Shown here piece by piece: positions 23,174 through 36,195 of a DNA stretch of 64,000 nt. Origin of the DNA: Eremomyces bilateralis CBS 781.70 (lineage: Eukaryota; Ascomycota; Dothideomycetes; Eremomycetales; Eremomycetaceae); assembly GCF_010015585.1 (NCBI RefSeq), contig NW_022985089.1, forward strand, positions 188,524-252,523, written 5' to 3'. Below the pieces are notes generated by a model. It had not been told where the DNA came from, did not search any database, and was given only the letters and a program-made list of their open reading frames with translations. Position 1 is the stretch's first letter. Each line of letters opens with the position of its first letter. A program made the position numbers and the translations under genes.

Positions 23174-24584
23174 ATGTGCGGGCGATACGCCCTTGCCTTG
23201 GTTTGTTACCCCTTCAGGATTTAACTGGGTTCGTTGATATAGAGATCGTAAGGCTGACCACTGTTATATCTAGCGTCCTGGCGATGTTCGCCGCCAATTC
23301 GAGCAGATGAACCTCCATATGTCAATTGACGGCATGCCAGAAGATGATGAGGTCCGACAAAGCTACAATTTTCCTCCAGGGAGCTTTGGCATTGTGCTCA
23401 GAGCCGATGTGCCCGATCGCGGAGCCGGGAAAACGGATGACGATGGCGAGAAGGATGGTTCTGGCGGAGACGCGACGGATGAGACTCCCAAAACAGATGA
23501 TGGAGGCAAGGCTACGAGCCAAAGTAACGAGGACACTCAGAAAGAGACGCGATATCGCATTCAAGCCATGAAGTGGGGTTTGATACCATTCTGGACGAAG
23601 CGGAGCCCCGACTACAGCTCGATGTTGCGTACAATCAATTGCAGGGACGATTCATTGATCGAAAACCGAGGCATGTGGACGTCGATGAAGATGAAAAAGC
23701 GATGTATCATCGTGTGCGATGGGTTCTATGAGTGGTTGAAGAAGAATAACGGGAAGGACCGCATTCCGCACTACACGAAGCGGAAGGATGGCAAGATGAT
23801 GTGTTTTGCTGGGCTATGGGATTGTGTCAAATATGAGGGTGGGAATAGTTGCGTCTTTCCCATATATCCATTTCTAACGGGATCAGGTTCCGACGAGAAG
23901 CTCTACACGTATACCGTCATCACGACCGACTCCAACAAGCAGCTTAAGTTTCTTCATGACCGAATGCCTGTCATGCTCGAGAATGGCTCTGAGGATATAG
24001 TCAAATGGCTTAGCCCCGAACGGACCACGTGGACCAAAGAGCTTCAATCACTCCTAAAGCCATATGAAGGCGAGCTCGACTGCTACCCTGTGAGCAAGGA
24101 TGTTGGGAAAGTGGGCAACAACTCGCCTTCCTTTATTGTTCCCATTGATAGCAAGGAAAACAAGAGCAATATAGCCAACTTCTTCGGCAACCAGAAGAAA
24201 TTGGCCGAAAAGCAGGAAGCTGCTAAGAATCAGAATGAGGATGAAGGTACCGATGCACTGAAAAGGGAGGAGGGCCAAAGCCGGGACGACCGTCCAACCT
24301 TACTCGACAAAGTGACGGCAGATTCTAACGTGCTGGCGACTGAACCTTCTTCATCACAGCCTCCAGCCGGCATCAAGCGTGAGCATGAGCTGTTCGATGG
24401 CGAAGAACGGGAACCGAAGGCTCCCAAGTTGATGTTCAGCCCATCAAAACAATCCAAACCTACTGTAGGACTACAGAGCAGACGTAAGATGCATAGCGCC
24501 ACAAACAATGGGTCTATCAAGCCAAAGAGCAGTCCGAAGAAAGCAGAAGGTAGCCAGAAGATCACCGCTTTCTTCAAGAAGTGA
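23174..24584 (+). CDS. SRAP domain protein, HMCES/YedK family
   Basis: Three exons: 23174-23200 (27 nt), 23274-23838 and 23887-24584. The introns are 73 and 48 nt. Product 429 residues. The tiny first exon supplies MCGRYALAL: Cys2 is the residue that, once Met1 is removed, forms the thiazolidine crosslink with abasic sites in single-stranded DNA. Also present are INCRDDSL, CDGFYEWLKK (catalytic Glu) and HDRMPVML (catalytic His). The family shields abasic sites at replication forks. An acidic Gly/Asp/Lys insertion of about 45 residues interrupts the first part of the domain. The C-terminal third is disordered and ends in SQKITAFFKK, which resembles a PCNA-binding PIP box. A second similar piece, NIANFFGNQKK, lies earlier. 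Confidence 0.93.
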
Positions 24585-24870
24585 AGCCATTGATTGGGCC
24601 ACATCGCAAGATGAACCGAGTCCAGGGCCTGGAAGATAGAGGCTATGTTTGTTAAGTGAACGAGCAGACAGTGGTGATGGGATTTACAGAGTTGAGACAC
24701 CTACATGCCACAGTTGTTTCAGTGGTCTGGAGTTCAATGGATTCAGTGAGGCGCAGTTGCTGAGTCAACTGGCACGACATATCTGCATTGTTCCGTGTAT
24801 TAAGCAGATGAAATTCGATGGCCGAAGCTTGAAACGAAAGTGTCGCAGACCGGGCATGAACCATAGGAGC

Positions 24871-25838
24871 CTACCCACATCCAGGTTCTGGAGGTGGTGG
24901 GCTTTCCGCTCCTGGCGAAGTGCCGCTTGCTCCTCCTACTATCGATGCCTCTGGCACTGCAGTTTTTGCAGGCAATGGTGTTCCTTTGAAGGCAGCGATG
25001 ATAAACCTAGCCGAGTCCGCCTGATATGTCGTACCGTTCGCGTTGTACGTTAGGTGCGGCGCGGGGTCGGTCCCAACACCACTGCAACCCTAAGCCATCA
25101 AGGTTAGTCGCCCTGATGATGGTTGATGGATCATGAAATTGTCAACTTACCGGATCAGCCGGTGCACAATTCTCGAAAAGTTTTGTCTGTAGATGAGGTG
25201 GGAACTGGGTTATGTTTAAGTCTCTCATGCCTCGATCGCCGAACATCACCAACGCCAGAATCTTGGGATATATCGACGGATCAAACTTCACACTCGCCGC
25301 CCTCATCACACGAGCGCCCTGCGAGTAACCCACCAGCGCAAACTTCTGGCTTGGACACGCGAGATTCTGTTCCGTGACTCGATTGACCACATCCTCGGCA
25401 CCGATCAAAACAGATTCTGTTGAATAGACGGCTGGATACTAGGAGGATTTGAGGATGAGCACTAAGAGCATCAGGACAAGGGTTGTTCGTACCTGAACTG
25501 CGTAACCCCGCGCCTCTGGCATAGCAGCAACGACATTCTTCACCAAAGGGTCTCCGGCTATGATCCCAAAGGGTCCAGGCTCACTAGTTCCACGGGCTAT
25601 GAATGGGTGAGTATATACTGGGAAGGTGAACCAGTGCGAACTCACCAACCAGAACTTCGAAATCAGAGCAGCCGGTTGGCTTGGGACCGAATGGCACCGC
25701 ATTCTCCCCGTGGTCTGGAAAAAGGTCCGTCAGGCTGCTTGCCGGTGAGGATGCTGCTGGTTGAGGACCTGTACTTTGCGGCGAAGGCAGCGCCGACACA
25801 CCTACGGCCAATAAGCAACATGTCAAGGTCGACTTCAT
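24871..25838 (-). CDS. Cutinase, secreted
   Basis: Four exons: 25838-25646, 25596-25493, 25438-25151 and 25089-24871. The introns are 49, 54 and 61 nt. Product 267 residues. Cutinases hydrolyse plant cutin and other esters outside the cell. A signal peptide is visible (MKSTLTCCLLAVGVSALP). The core contains ARGTSEPGPFG, the nucleophile elbow GYSQG with Ser137, the aspartate in APADPGC (about 194) and the histidine in PHLTY (His207), so the triad is complete. Four core cysteines fit the usual disulfides. After the core there is a Pro/Ser-rich tail of about 40 residues ending in PEPGCG, without a cellulose-binding module. It faces the PrpD-like gene in divergent orientation, 766 bp away. Confidence 0.93.
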
Positions 25839-26604
25839 GCTGGATATGATAGAAGAAAGCTGCTTCTGGTTGATACCTATAGCCGAATCCCGATTGGCAA
25901 GTTGCGTGTTCTTATGATGTCCGCACTGGTTGCTCATCCTGTATTGACAAGGTACAGCCCTAATTAACCAACTAGGAGAATGAACCCAAGTTCCTATTTA
26001 GTCAAGGGTTTAATTCCCTCGTTAACCTAACTTAAAATTCGTCCGAGGGTCATAAATGGATCCAAGGGAAAGCGTAGCTAGGAGCCAAGAGTTCCTACGG
26101 GATAAATTCTGTCTCCTCACCGTTAGGTAAATGCACCACCTAGGTACTTTATATGCATAATGCACGCAATAAAGCCCGTGGAGTCAATCGCAGGGCTTCA
26201 GATTCGCCAATCAGTATAAACGGAACCTCTGATCCTTGCCTAGCGCCTAGAAAAGCGGTAGTGCTTTGATCGTAAAGAATGCTCCGGTACGATATCCTGC
26301 AACCAAGAAAGTCCACCGAGCTACCTACTCCTCTTCTCCTCTCCGGCTTTGCGATGGTGAATTAAGACCTTTACCTTTATATGCCCAAACTATCTTAATT
26401 ACTTGTATAAGTAGGGCTCCCTTAAGAACTGTAAGCCGAGGTCCAATATAATTAGTGATATGAACTTATACCTACGACGTCCTGCGATAGATATAGAAAG
26501 CTGTTAAATACCTTATACCGCCAAGTTAAATATACCAGCAATTGACTGGAAACGCCGACATACTGAGTTGACTTTTAGAATCCGATCATCTATCAGTTAT
26601 CAGT
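25839..26604. other. Divergent intergenic region, cutinase / PrpD-like gene
   Basis: 766 bp, AT-rich. Both promoters must lie here. No further gene seen. Confidence 0.45.
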
Positions 26605-28119
26605 ATGCTGTTCCTTAGGTGTGTGTTGGTCGCCTTTGCAACTCGGGCTCTTGCATTCTCCTCCCCCAACCATGGACTCTCGGAATCAGAAGCAGCAGGA
26701 GGTGGCGAATATTTCTCAAAATTCAGCACTCTAGTACCACGGGCGCCGGTTACGAATCTTACTTCCACTCTCAGTAAGATTATCGCAGACAGTGCAACCG
26801 TACCAGTTCCCGACGCTTGGCGTATACTTGCCCGCAGTCATATTCTGGATACATTGGCCTCGATCGTCGCTTGCAGAGACCTGGAACCATCGACGCTAGC
26901 TAGAGAGTTAGCGCTTTCACTGAGCGGCGGAAGAGGTCGGTCCGCAGCAACGATTCTCGGAACCCATGAACAGGCATCAATCGTGGACGCCGCCTTTGCC
27001 AGTGCCATGGCAGGCCACGGGGCAGAGATCAACGACTTTGTGCCCTCAGCGTTCGTACAGCCAGGTCCATCAGTGGTCTCCGTGGCTCTGGCTCTAGCAG
27101 AAACGCGAGGACTGAGCGGAGACGCTGTCCTTCGCGCCGTCATCGTGGGCTATGAGTTCACAAGCAGAATTCCTAAAGCCCTCGGCATCAACAACTTGCA
27201 GAACGCCAATATTGCGAATCATGGGATCGGTCCAACCTTCGGGGCCGCCGCTGCCGCTGCGTCGCTCCTTCGCTTGTCTGAAGAGCAGATCTCGTACATG
27301 TTGGGCTACTGCGCACAGCAGGCGTCTGGCACATGGCAGTGGCTCTTGGACGTCGAGCACATTGAGAAATCTTTCGTCTTCGCTGGAATGGGCGCAAAAG
27401 CCGGCTTGAGCGCTGCTCTGATGGCCGAGGCGGGGTTCCGCGGCGTCGAAAACAGCTTCGACAGTGAAAAGGGATTCATCACCTCCAAGAAGTTCACAGG
27501 TGGTGACGAAAACCTGGAGAGTTTGTTGGATTTCGGCAACAAAACCGAGCTGTCCGAAACCGGTTACAAGCGCTATCCTGTCGGCGGCCCTACCCAACCA
27601 GCGGTTCATGGCCTTCTTTCCCTGCTCCCTAATATCACTGTCACTGAAGTGTCGAAGGTGGTGGTTGAAATGCCTGGTGCTGCGGACAGCTTCCGGAGCG
27701 CAAACATGCCGGCGTTGAACCTGAAGTATCTTGTCGCCATCATATTAATCGATCAGCGTCTTGACTTCGTTTCCGCTCAATCTCGTGAGCGCATGCTAGG
27801 TGACCAGGAAGTACAAGCTCTAATGTTGAAGGTGGAGGTAGTGGAGGATCCCAGCCAGGAGCCGCCGCCCGGCGAAGCTCGGACAGAGAGTGCACGAGTA
27901 AAAGTTGAGGAGACTGGTGGGCGTCGCCACGAGGTGTACGTGCCATACGTCAAAGGATACCCGTCGCATCCAATGTCCAAAGAGGAAGTTGATCTCAAAG
28001 CCCTGGAACTGATGGAGCCGCATCTCGGGGACAAGCGAGCACGAGCGGTAATTGCTACGACTAACGCAATTGATCGCCTGCCACGCATTGGAGAGCTTGT
28101 GAAACTTATCTCAAGATAG
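26605..28119 (+). CDS. MmgE/PrpD family protein with apparent signal peptide
   Basis: A single exon from ATG 26605 to the stop at 28117-28119, 504 residues. The family includes 2-methylcitrate dehydratase and cis-aconitate decarboxylase. Matching features are SHILDTLASIVACRD, the Ala/Gly-rich helical stretch AAFASAMAGHGAEINDF, VIVGYEFTSRIPKALG, NHGIGPTFGAAAAAASLL and KRYPVGGPTQPAVHGLL. The C-terminal lobe is shortish but present. The N-terminus (MLFLRCVLVAFATRALAFS) looks like a secretory signal, unusual for a family mostly found in cytosol or mitochondria; a targeting peptide of another kind is possible. The substrate cannot be told. It sits among secreted hydrolases. Confidence 0.85.
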   Translation: MLFLRCVLVAFATRALAFSSPNHGLSESEAAGGGEYFSKFSTLVPRAPVTNLTSTLSKIIADSATVPVPDAWRILARSHILDTLASIVACRDLEPSTLARELALSLSGGRGRSAATILGTHEQASIVDAAFASAMAGHGAEINDFVPSAFVQPGPSVVSVALALAETRGLSGDAVLRAVIVGYEFTSRIPKALGINNLQNANIANHGIGPTFGAAAAAASLLRLSEEQISYMLGYCAQQASGTWQWLLDVEHIEKSFVFAGMGAKAGLSAALMAEAGFRGVENSFDSEKGFITSKKFTGGDENLESLLDFGNKTELSETGYKRYPVGGPTQPAVHGLLSLLPNITVTEVSKVVVEMPGAADSFRSANMPALNLKYLVAIILIDQRLDFVSAQSRERMLGDQEVQALMLKVEVVEDPSQEPPPGEARTESARVKVEETGGRRHEVYVPYVKGYPSHPMSKEEVDLKALELMEPHLGDKRARAVIATTNAIDRLPRIGELVKLISR

Positions 28120-29166
28120 ACAAAGATCAATGATAGCAATACCTACGGGAAGATGAATGATGATGGAAATAATACCCCTGAACCAAAAAGTAAATACCCC
28201 TATCACGTGAACAACGTGATATATAAATCCTGCGATCTGATCGGTTTATTTCGAAACTTCTAGCTAGTTACTCCGTAAACAAATAGGTAGTTGAAAGACC
28301 TCCCATCCTAGGCACCCCTACTGTGTATTCCCCCACTGTGCTAGATGCCCACTACTACCAACCCTGGGCACCCCGCACCGCCTATTTTAGGTTCTTCTCC
28401 CCGACTACCACCCGTCCTTGGCTCTACTAACTTCAATTTTGAGCTCTCTCTAGCCCCGCTAAATACTTTACGCCCAACCATGACGAATCACGAATGCCTT
28501 GATGTGTTGTTTACCGAGGTATTATTTTGGATAGACCAATCAGATCGCAGAGATTGTGCCTCTCGTGTGGGAGCATTTGCAGGATTGAATCAGGGCCTTC
28601 AAGGGTGATATCATCCTGCAGTATGTCCATCACCTCCCTTTATGGAATCTACTTTTCAAGGCTTCTGTCGCAATTCGAACAAAACATTTTGCAAATGTCT
28701 TGGAAATTGAAGTCATCGGCTAATAGGATGCATTGCCAAGATCACGATGTGCCGAACTGCCGATTCAGTTGTAGAGAGTGGAGAATGGGGAATGGAAAGA
28801 GTCGAAATCTGAATAAATCAGTTCACCGTGCACTGGCGGAAGGCAAGGTCAGGGGTTGATTCTGCGAATTGGTTAGTACATGTAGGTAGTCACTGACGCA
28901 CCTTCCATTAAATGTATAAGGTATCTATCGTATATTCGTATTCGTCAACATAATATGGTGGTAAACGCTCGGTAGTCGGTAACCGTGCTTGAGTTGCAAT
29001 TTTGAATGCGGAGGCTACTATCGATGAAACACTACCGGTAGGTGGTATATGAACATCGGGGTCCTAAGTTGATAGATGACGCGGGTGTACAAGAACTACA
29101 GTGCAGTTCAAGCATCAGTTCCGTTTCACAGGCACTGTTTAGGCACTGGTCAGATCCCTAAACACA
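28120..29166. other. Intergenic region
   Basis: 1.05 kb holding the 3' end of the PrpD-like gene and the promoter of the carboxylesterase. A palindrome at 28202-28220 is listed separately. No gene could be supported. Confidence 0.45.
28202..28220. promoter_or_regulatory. Palindrome ATCACGT / ACGTGAT
   Basis: ATCACGT at 28202-28208 and its reverse complement ACGTGAT at 28214-28220, five bases apart, directly followed by an ATATAAAT box (28221-28228). This looks like a factor-binding palindrome next to a TATA-like box, but no downstream gene begins within 900 bp. Motif-based inference only. Confidence 0.3.
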
Positions 29167-30950
<1,784 letters not shown>

Positions 30951-31923
30951 AGGCCGAGTTCACGTTTATAATTTGAGTACCGCTCTATTACAAAACGAAG
31001 GAATATAGTGGAACAAGATAATCGCAGTGAGACGTGTGGTAGTGGTCGAGACCTGCCTGCAGAGATAAAATGTAATTCGACTTTCGCGCAAAGTTTGCAA
31101 GGAAGCTTCATAAGTTAACTGTGGACACATTATTGAGGCCAAAACGATTGCTCGCTCACGCAAATATAAAGCAAGTAATATCATCACTGAGTCAAGACAC
31201 TAAGCGCAAAGAGACATTGGTATTTGGAAGAATGGAAGAATGCTTGTCGCATACTCCAGAGTCTGAACTCTGAAAATGGCACGGGTTTGATTAGTCAGCC
31301 AGCACTTCCTGCGCCGCCTGCGCCCCCTGCGGCGACCACCAAGAAAAGGGGTTTGTTTACATAGTATGTAGTTAGTTAGAACTAACTTAACTAAGTTAGT
31401 TATATAAATAGTAACTTACACTGTACTCAGTACTCACTAACTCCGAAGTCCAAACCCACTAACTCACATCATCCCGGAACTCGTCCGCAGGATGAAGGAT
31501 TCGAGATCTCCAACCCTTAATTTCTAATCCTCAGTCAGATGGACCGATTTTACTTCTCGTTCATCTGATTGAGTCACTGCGCTGTTTACTACGTCACCAG
31601 CTTCTAGTCTTACTGTACTCCGCGCGTTTTAGGTCTTGTTTTAGCACTGGCGGCCTGCACGGCCCATGGGGCGGGAATAATGGGGATTCGGACCGATGGA
31701 GTTCCTCTGGTTCACGGCGGCTTGGTACCTTTAAATATAGGGATATGTACAACCTCTAAGTCTTAATCTACCAAATAGAATCTCTTTCAACCAGTCAGAC
31801 CCAGCCATCATCCAAACTTCCCGCAGCTCTTAGACGTGGCTTCTACTCTGTACTTCTACTTCTCCTACTGAACTTGCCAGCAAGAAAGCCAGCCTAGGGA
31901 TTTGTGTCACAGTCTGATACATC
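30951..31923. other. AT-rich intergenic region
   Basis: 973 bp between the esterase and the SGNH hydrolase. It includes a tract of TTAG/CTAA repeats around 31366-31410 and, further right, the promoter of the next gene with a TTTAAATA-like box near 31730. No gene was seen. Confidence 0.45.
31380..31401. repeat. Perfect short inverted repeat
   Basis: Arms AACTAACTTA (31380-31389) and TAAGTTAGTT (31392-31401) are exact reverse complements around two bases. Neighbouring GTTAGTTAG (from 31371) extends the same theme. It could be a small hairpin or a mobile-element scar. Confidence 0.55.
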
Positions 31924-32649
31924 ATGGGCATCTGGGTCGTGGGTGCAATCGCCCTCCAGATACTGGGTGCAACCGCACTCCAGCTAGCGAGCTTAGGAAG
32001 CTCATTCGCTGCCGGACCAGGACTTCCAGAGGGAGGGAACTACGCTCATATCTTCGCCAGCCGACTTGCCGCCAACCTGACCGACCTGAGCGTGTCTGGC
32101 TCGACCCTCCTCAATATCAACTCGCAAATCGCGGGAATCCCCGGGGATGCCGATCTCATCACCGTGACATCCGGCGGAAACGACTTGGGATACGTCGGCG
32201 GGCTGACAAAGGACAGCGATGGAGGCCATGCTGCGGATCCGTCCATTTCAGAGCAAACGCTCGTAAATCGATTCAACAGTGCGCTGACCCAAATCCACAC
32301 CCAAGCACCGAGTGCTAAGATATACTTGGTCGAATACCTCACGATCCTTGGTCCGGATGTAACGCCACTGTCTAAGGACGTACCATTCAACGCAGAGCGA
32401 GTGGAGCACCATCGCGGCGTGGCAGCGACCCTGCAGAGGGCTACCGCGCAGGCTGCTGAAGGAAAAGCCTGGGTAGAAAGGATCCCGGTGGCGCAGGCAA
32501 GCCAGAGAAATGGAGTTGGAAGTGCAATTCCCTGGATCAATGGAAACCCAGGGTCGACGACGAACGGTGCAGCGTGGCATCCCACTGCGGCGGGCATGAA
32601 TGCTGTTGCCAACATGCTCTATGAGAAGGCCCGTCAGAGGCCGGAATAG
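31924..32649 (+). CDS. SGNH/GDSL-type hydrolase, secreted
   Basis: One exon from ATG 31924 to the stop at 32647-32649, 241 residues. The first ~18 residues are hydrophobic (MGIWVVGAIALQILGATA), a likely signal peptide. Block I reads LASLGSSFAAGPGLP: the nucleophile Ser is in place but the usual GDS is GSS. Block III is TSGGNDLGY and block V is WHPTAAGM with the catalytic His. The Asp three residues before that His in most members is Ala here, as in some SGNH enzymes that work with a Ser-His pair. It is likely an esterase or lipase with unknown substrate. Confidence 0.85.
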   Translation: MGIWVVGAIALQILGATALQLASLGSSFAAGPGLPEGGNYAHIFASRLAANLTDLSVSGSTLLNINSQIAGIPGDADLITVTSGGNDLGYVGGLTKDSDGGHAADPSISEQTLVNRFNSALTQIHTQAPSAKIYLVEYLTILGPDVTPLSKDVPFNAERVEHHRGVAATLQRATAQAAEGKAWVERIPVAQASQRNGVGSAIPWINGNPGSTTNGAAWHPTAAGMNAVANMLYEKARQRPE

Positions 32650-33449
32650 CAAACAGGGACCGGCGTAGTCGCAGGGACCGGCGCGATTGCTATGGCACAG
32701 CGCACTGGATGGATTGTTTTGCTCTGCTTTGTTTTCATTTGATTAAGCTCATGTTAGACACAAGGAGTTGGGAAGCCGCGCGTCATCAGTGGATGGATGG
32801 AGCTCTTTGGAAAGGAAGATATACTGACCTTTCGGTTGCATATATAAAATAATAGTCAACAATTTGGTGCGATTGGTCGCTTGTACCTGTCAACAGTCTC
32901 AACATCTTTGGTCGGAACGGAGTTCAGTATGGGTAGTGCCTAATCGCGGCACAGTAGAACTTTTGAATGTGCAGAACTTGCATGACATGGCAATGGAATC
33001 ACGGCTGAACCTGAAGTTGTTGTAATTAAGCCTTCTAGCACTTGGCAGCGTGGTTTGATATTGTGTTGGCGTGCTTCCAGTCTGTTGGTGGGACCCCTTG
33101 GCTAACGCCGCCATCCACCAACCGACTTTACATGAACATTACGAAACGCCTTTTAGCCCCCACGGCTATGAGAGCGTTCGGGTTGGTAAAACTAATAATA
33201 CAGGCTAGGAAGTAAGGTGACGTTTTCATACCCCAATCAAAAACCAAGTTAGGTGGAAGGGATGGTATTGAAACCTCTCGAATCCGAAGCCTTGCATGAA
33301 AGGTATACGCTATTTCTTTCTCTTTCTCCTTCTCTTTAACTTCGATATTATGTGCGATTAAGCCGCCGAATGGATTCAAGTCTTCATCGTTTTCTTCCCT
33401 TGCTTTAGGCTTATCTAGGATAGTGTGGATCCTCCGTTTGCAGAGACCT
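32650..33449. other. Intergenic region
   Basis: 800 bp holding the SGNH 3' end and the promoter of the glycosyltransferase, with a CT-rich stretch at about 33310-33345. No gene seen. Confidence 0.45.
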
Positions 33450-34916
33450 ATGTTGCGGCGCGCCGCCCTTGTAGCGGTGCTGGTCGGCCTTGGAGCGATA
33501 CTGATACCGCTCCTATCACCACAAGGCCAGCAAGCACCCAAGTATCATGTGCAAGGGAAGAATAATACAATATTGTTTTTGACGAATGAGCATGCTGGTC
33601 TTTGCAATGTGCTTTTGGCAACCGCATATGCCCTGCTCGAGAATCACCCGCATATTCAAGTCCACTTCGCATCCTTCCCGAAACTGGAGCGGAGGGTCCG
33701 GGAGACCTCTGCTTTCCTCACTACTATGAAGACGGTCCCGGGTATTACATTTCACCCCCTGCCCGGGCCGACATATACCGAAGCATTGTTGGAGTTCCGA
33801 TCCGAGACGAGCATTATCCACCCGCCGGGGTTGGCAGGAATTGATACCATGGCTCCGAATTTGCCAGACTTTATATCGCCTTGGGCAGCGGGGGAGTACT
33901 ACAACATATACAAAGCTATTTCGGAAACCATCGACCAAGTAGATCCGGCCGTCATAGCCTTAGACACGATGCTTGCACCAGGATTCGACGCGACGCGAGA
34001 GAAACGGCGAGTCCATGCTCTGGTGACGCCGAATATTCTGGCGGATATGATGCCTGCGGAGCAGCCTAAGTATACGTTATTCTGGAAATACCCAGCGTGA
34101 GTTTCCCCGGGCATATCAGCTTCTTGGTTATCGGCTCAACATGGCTTTCATACAGGCTGGGATCCGGCTTCCCATACCCCGTCCCTTGGAAGTTAATTCC
34201 TGCAAATATCTACATTAACTTCCGCGTCATCATGAGCTTCTTGTCGGCTCCACAGGTTAGGGAAAAGAGAGCGTTCTTGAAAGAGAAGGGGTTGGAAAAC
34301 CCGGTCGACTTCATGGGCTTATATCACCCCGAAGTTCCGTGGATTACCCAGACATTGCCGGGAGCTCACACGCCCCTAAATATCATTCCACGCAATGTGG
34401 TTCTCGCCGGACCAATCAACCTAGCCGGGACGGAGACGGTCTCGGAGTCCGGGGCAGAGTTGTTGGCTTGGCTCCAGCAAAAGCCAACTGTACTTATTTC
34501 CTTGGGGAGCGGGTTCAAGTACACTCACCATGATGCGACTGTTATGACTGAAGCAATTAGACAAGTTCTTCTTGCCACTGACGTACAGGTGTTGTGGAAG
34601 ATGGTCAAACTCGAAGCCTACAACGCCGACTTCATAAGCGCAGCAATGGAGGAAGCAGCTGGACGCTTTCGTGTCGTGAAGTGGCTCGATGTGGAACCTC
34701 CCACACTGCTTCAGTCGGGACACATTGCAGCTTTTGTTCACCATGGTGGCGCCGGTTGTTACCACGATGGCCTTTCGTAAGACTCCTTGACTCTGAAAAT
34801 ACCGATACAACGTTGCTAATTGGAACAGTGGTGGCGTTCCCCAGGTCATCTTGCCGCAGTGGGTAGACCTGTATAATTTCGCTCAACTTGTGGAGGATCT
34901 GGGCATTGTAGAGTAG
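33450..34916 (+). CDS. GT1-type UDP-glycosyltransferase lacking the usual C-terminal end
   Basis: Three exons: 33450-34096, 34156-34776 and 34829-34916. The introns are 59 and 52 nt. Product 451 residues. An N-terminal hydrophobic anchor (LVAVLVGLGAILIPLL) precedes ILFLTNEHAGLCNVLLATAYAL, the acceptor-binding half. The donor half has TVLISLGSGFKYT, the FRVVKWLDVEPPTLLQ segment and the UDP-sugar signature HIAAFVHHGGAGCYHDGL with GVPQVILPQWVDLYNFA. The frame stops right after the DLGIVE stretch, where relatives continue for 60-100 residues. No continuation could be found in the next 300 bp in any frame. It may be a functional short form or a recent truncation. Confidence 0.82.
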
Positions 34917-36195
34917 CTAGGAATCGTCCTCTCTATAAGAATTCCAAAACGTATTGCAATGTGAAGGACGCCCAAATTGCATCCAACTACTACAGAATAG
35001 AGGTACCGTATTGGCAGTATCTGGCTGGCACTCTGAGATATAGCAAACTATTCCGAACCCGTACCTAGACTGCTTAAAGGTGACACAGAGGTCGTACCAA
35101 AGTACTTTATTTAGCTTTTTCAGATGCTTTTGGTCCCGAAATAATATCGGAACTTCTGAGTTATTTGTACCTTGTGGATGCTCGAGTTCCCGATCATCCT
35201 TGACCAAGTCTGGATGAACTTGTATCCGTCATTCTGTCACTTTGATCTGATCGAACGAGTGAGGTTGAGGCCGATTGTGGCCAGACTTCATCTTTATATT
35301 CCGACGAAAACCTAGCGCTCTGTCCATACGAATTTGTTTGTTTCATTAAATATTTTCTTTCTGATCGTCCTGCAGACCGGCATAAACATATCTGTACGTA
35401 ATATTACCCTGCAGGATCGAACAACGGCATGCATCAAAATCCACGCGGACGCGGCTCGGGAGGAATCCCCGCTATTAATCAACGGCTAACTTATAGAGAC
35501 TAGAGGACTAGAGGACACGACTCACGAAACACGAGACATCACTGCATCAGGCATACCGAACTCAAACCTAAGCCATCAACGCTTGGACAATAGAGGGTTG
35601 CCCGGCTTGCCCTTGGAGGCTTGGAGCCATCAAGTGATCTGGACTCGAAGGAATCCATCATGCATGACTCACTCCTCATCTGACCAGTGACAAGCCCCCA
35701 GCCGTTGGATGAGGCGATGGCCGATGAGGCTTTGGCGATCGATCATCATCAAACTTCGCTAAGAACTTCGAACTAAGAACATATTTCCCCAGGTCGGCCG
35801 CTCGGGCAGTTGTTGACTTTTCTGTCATAGGGCAGCTGATTTACCCGCAGCTATTTTCATTTAAACGTCATATCCTGCGTCTCTAGGCGTAGAATGATTG
35901 ACGCTAACCATCGATATCGTGACCCTCGAACCACGACCTTGAGCCTTCGTATCACACTGGCGATTGGCGGGTCTGTCCCATTCCGTTGCACAGCTTGTTC
36001 TTCTTCTTAGCAGTCTGAAACAAGGGATAGCTTTTCCGAACCTCGTACAACATCCGTGTTTCTCTCCGGAAGTTCTCGACCCTCTCGCGTCTTGACCTCG
36101 TCGAAGCCCAAGTATTGAGCCAGACGCGCAAGTCACAACTTCGCGCTGTTATGGTTCGCTTGCGGTAACGGGCGAAGAATACATAGTAGCTCATC
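34917..36195. other. Intergenic region
   Basis: 1.28 kb between the glycosyltransferase stop and the isochorismatase/AlkB fusion. It contains the promoter of the latter. No tRNA, repeat or gene was seen. Confidence 0.45.
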
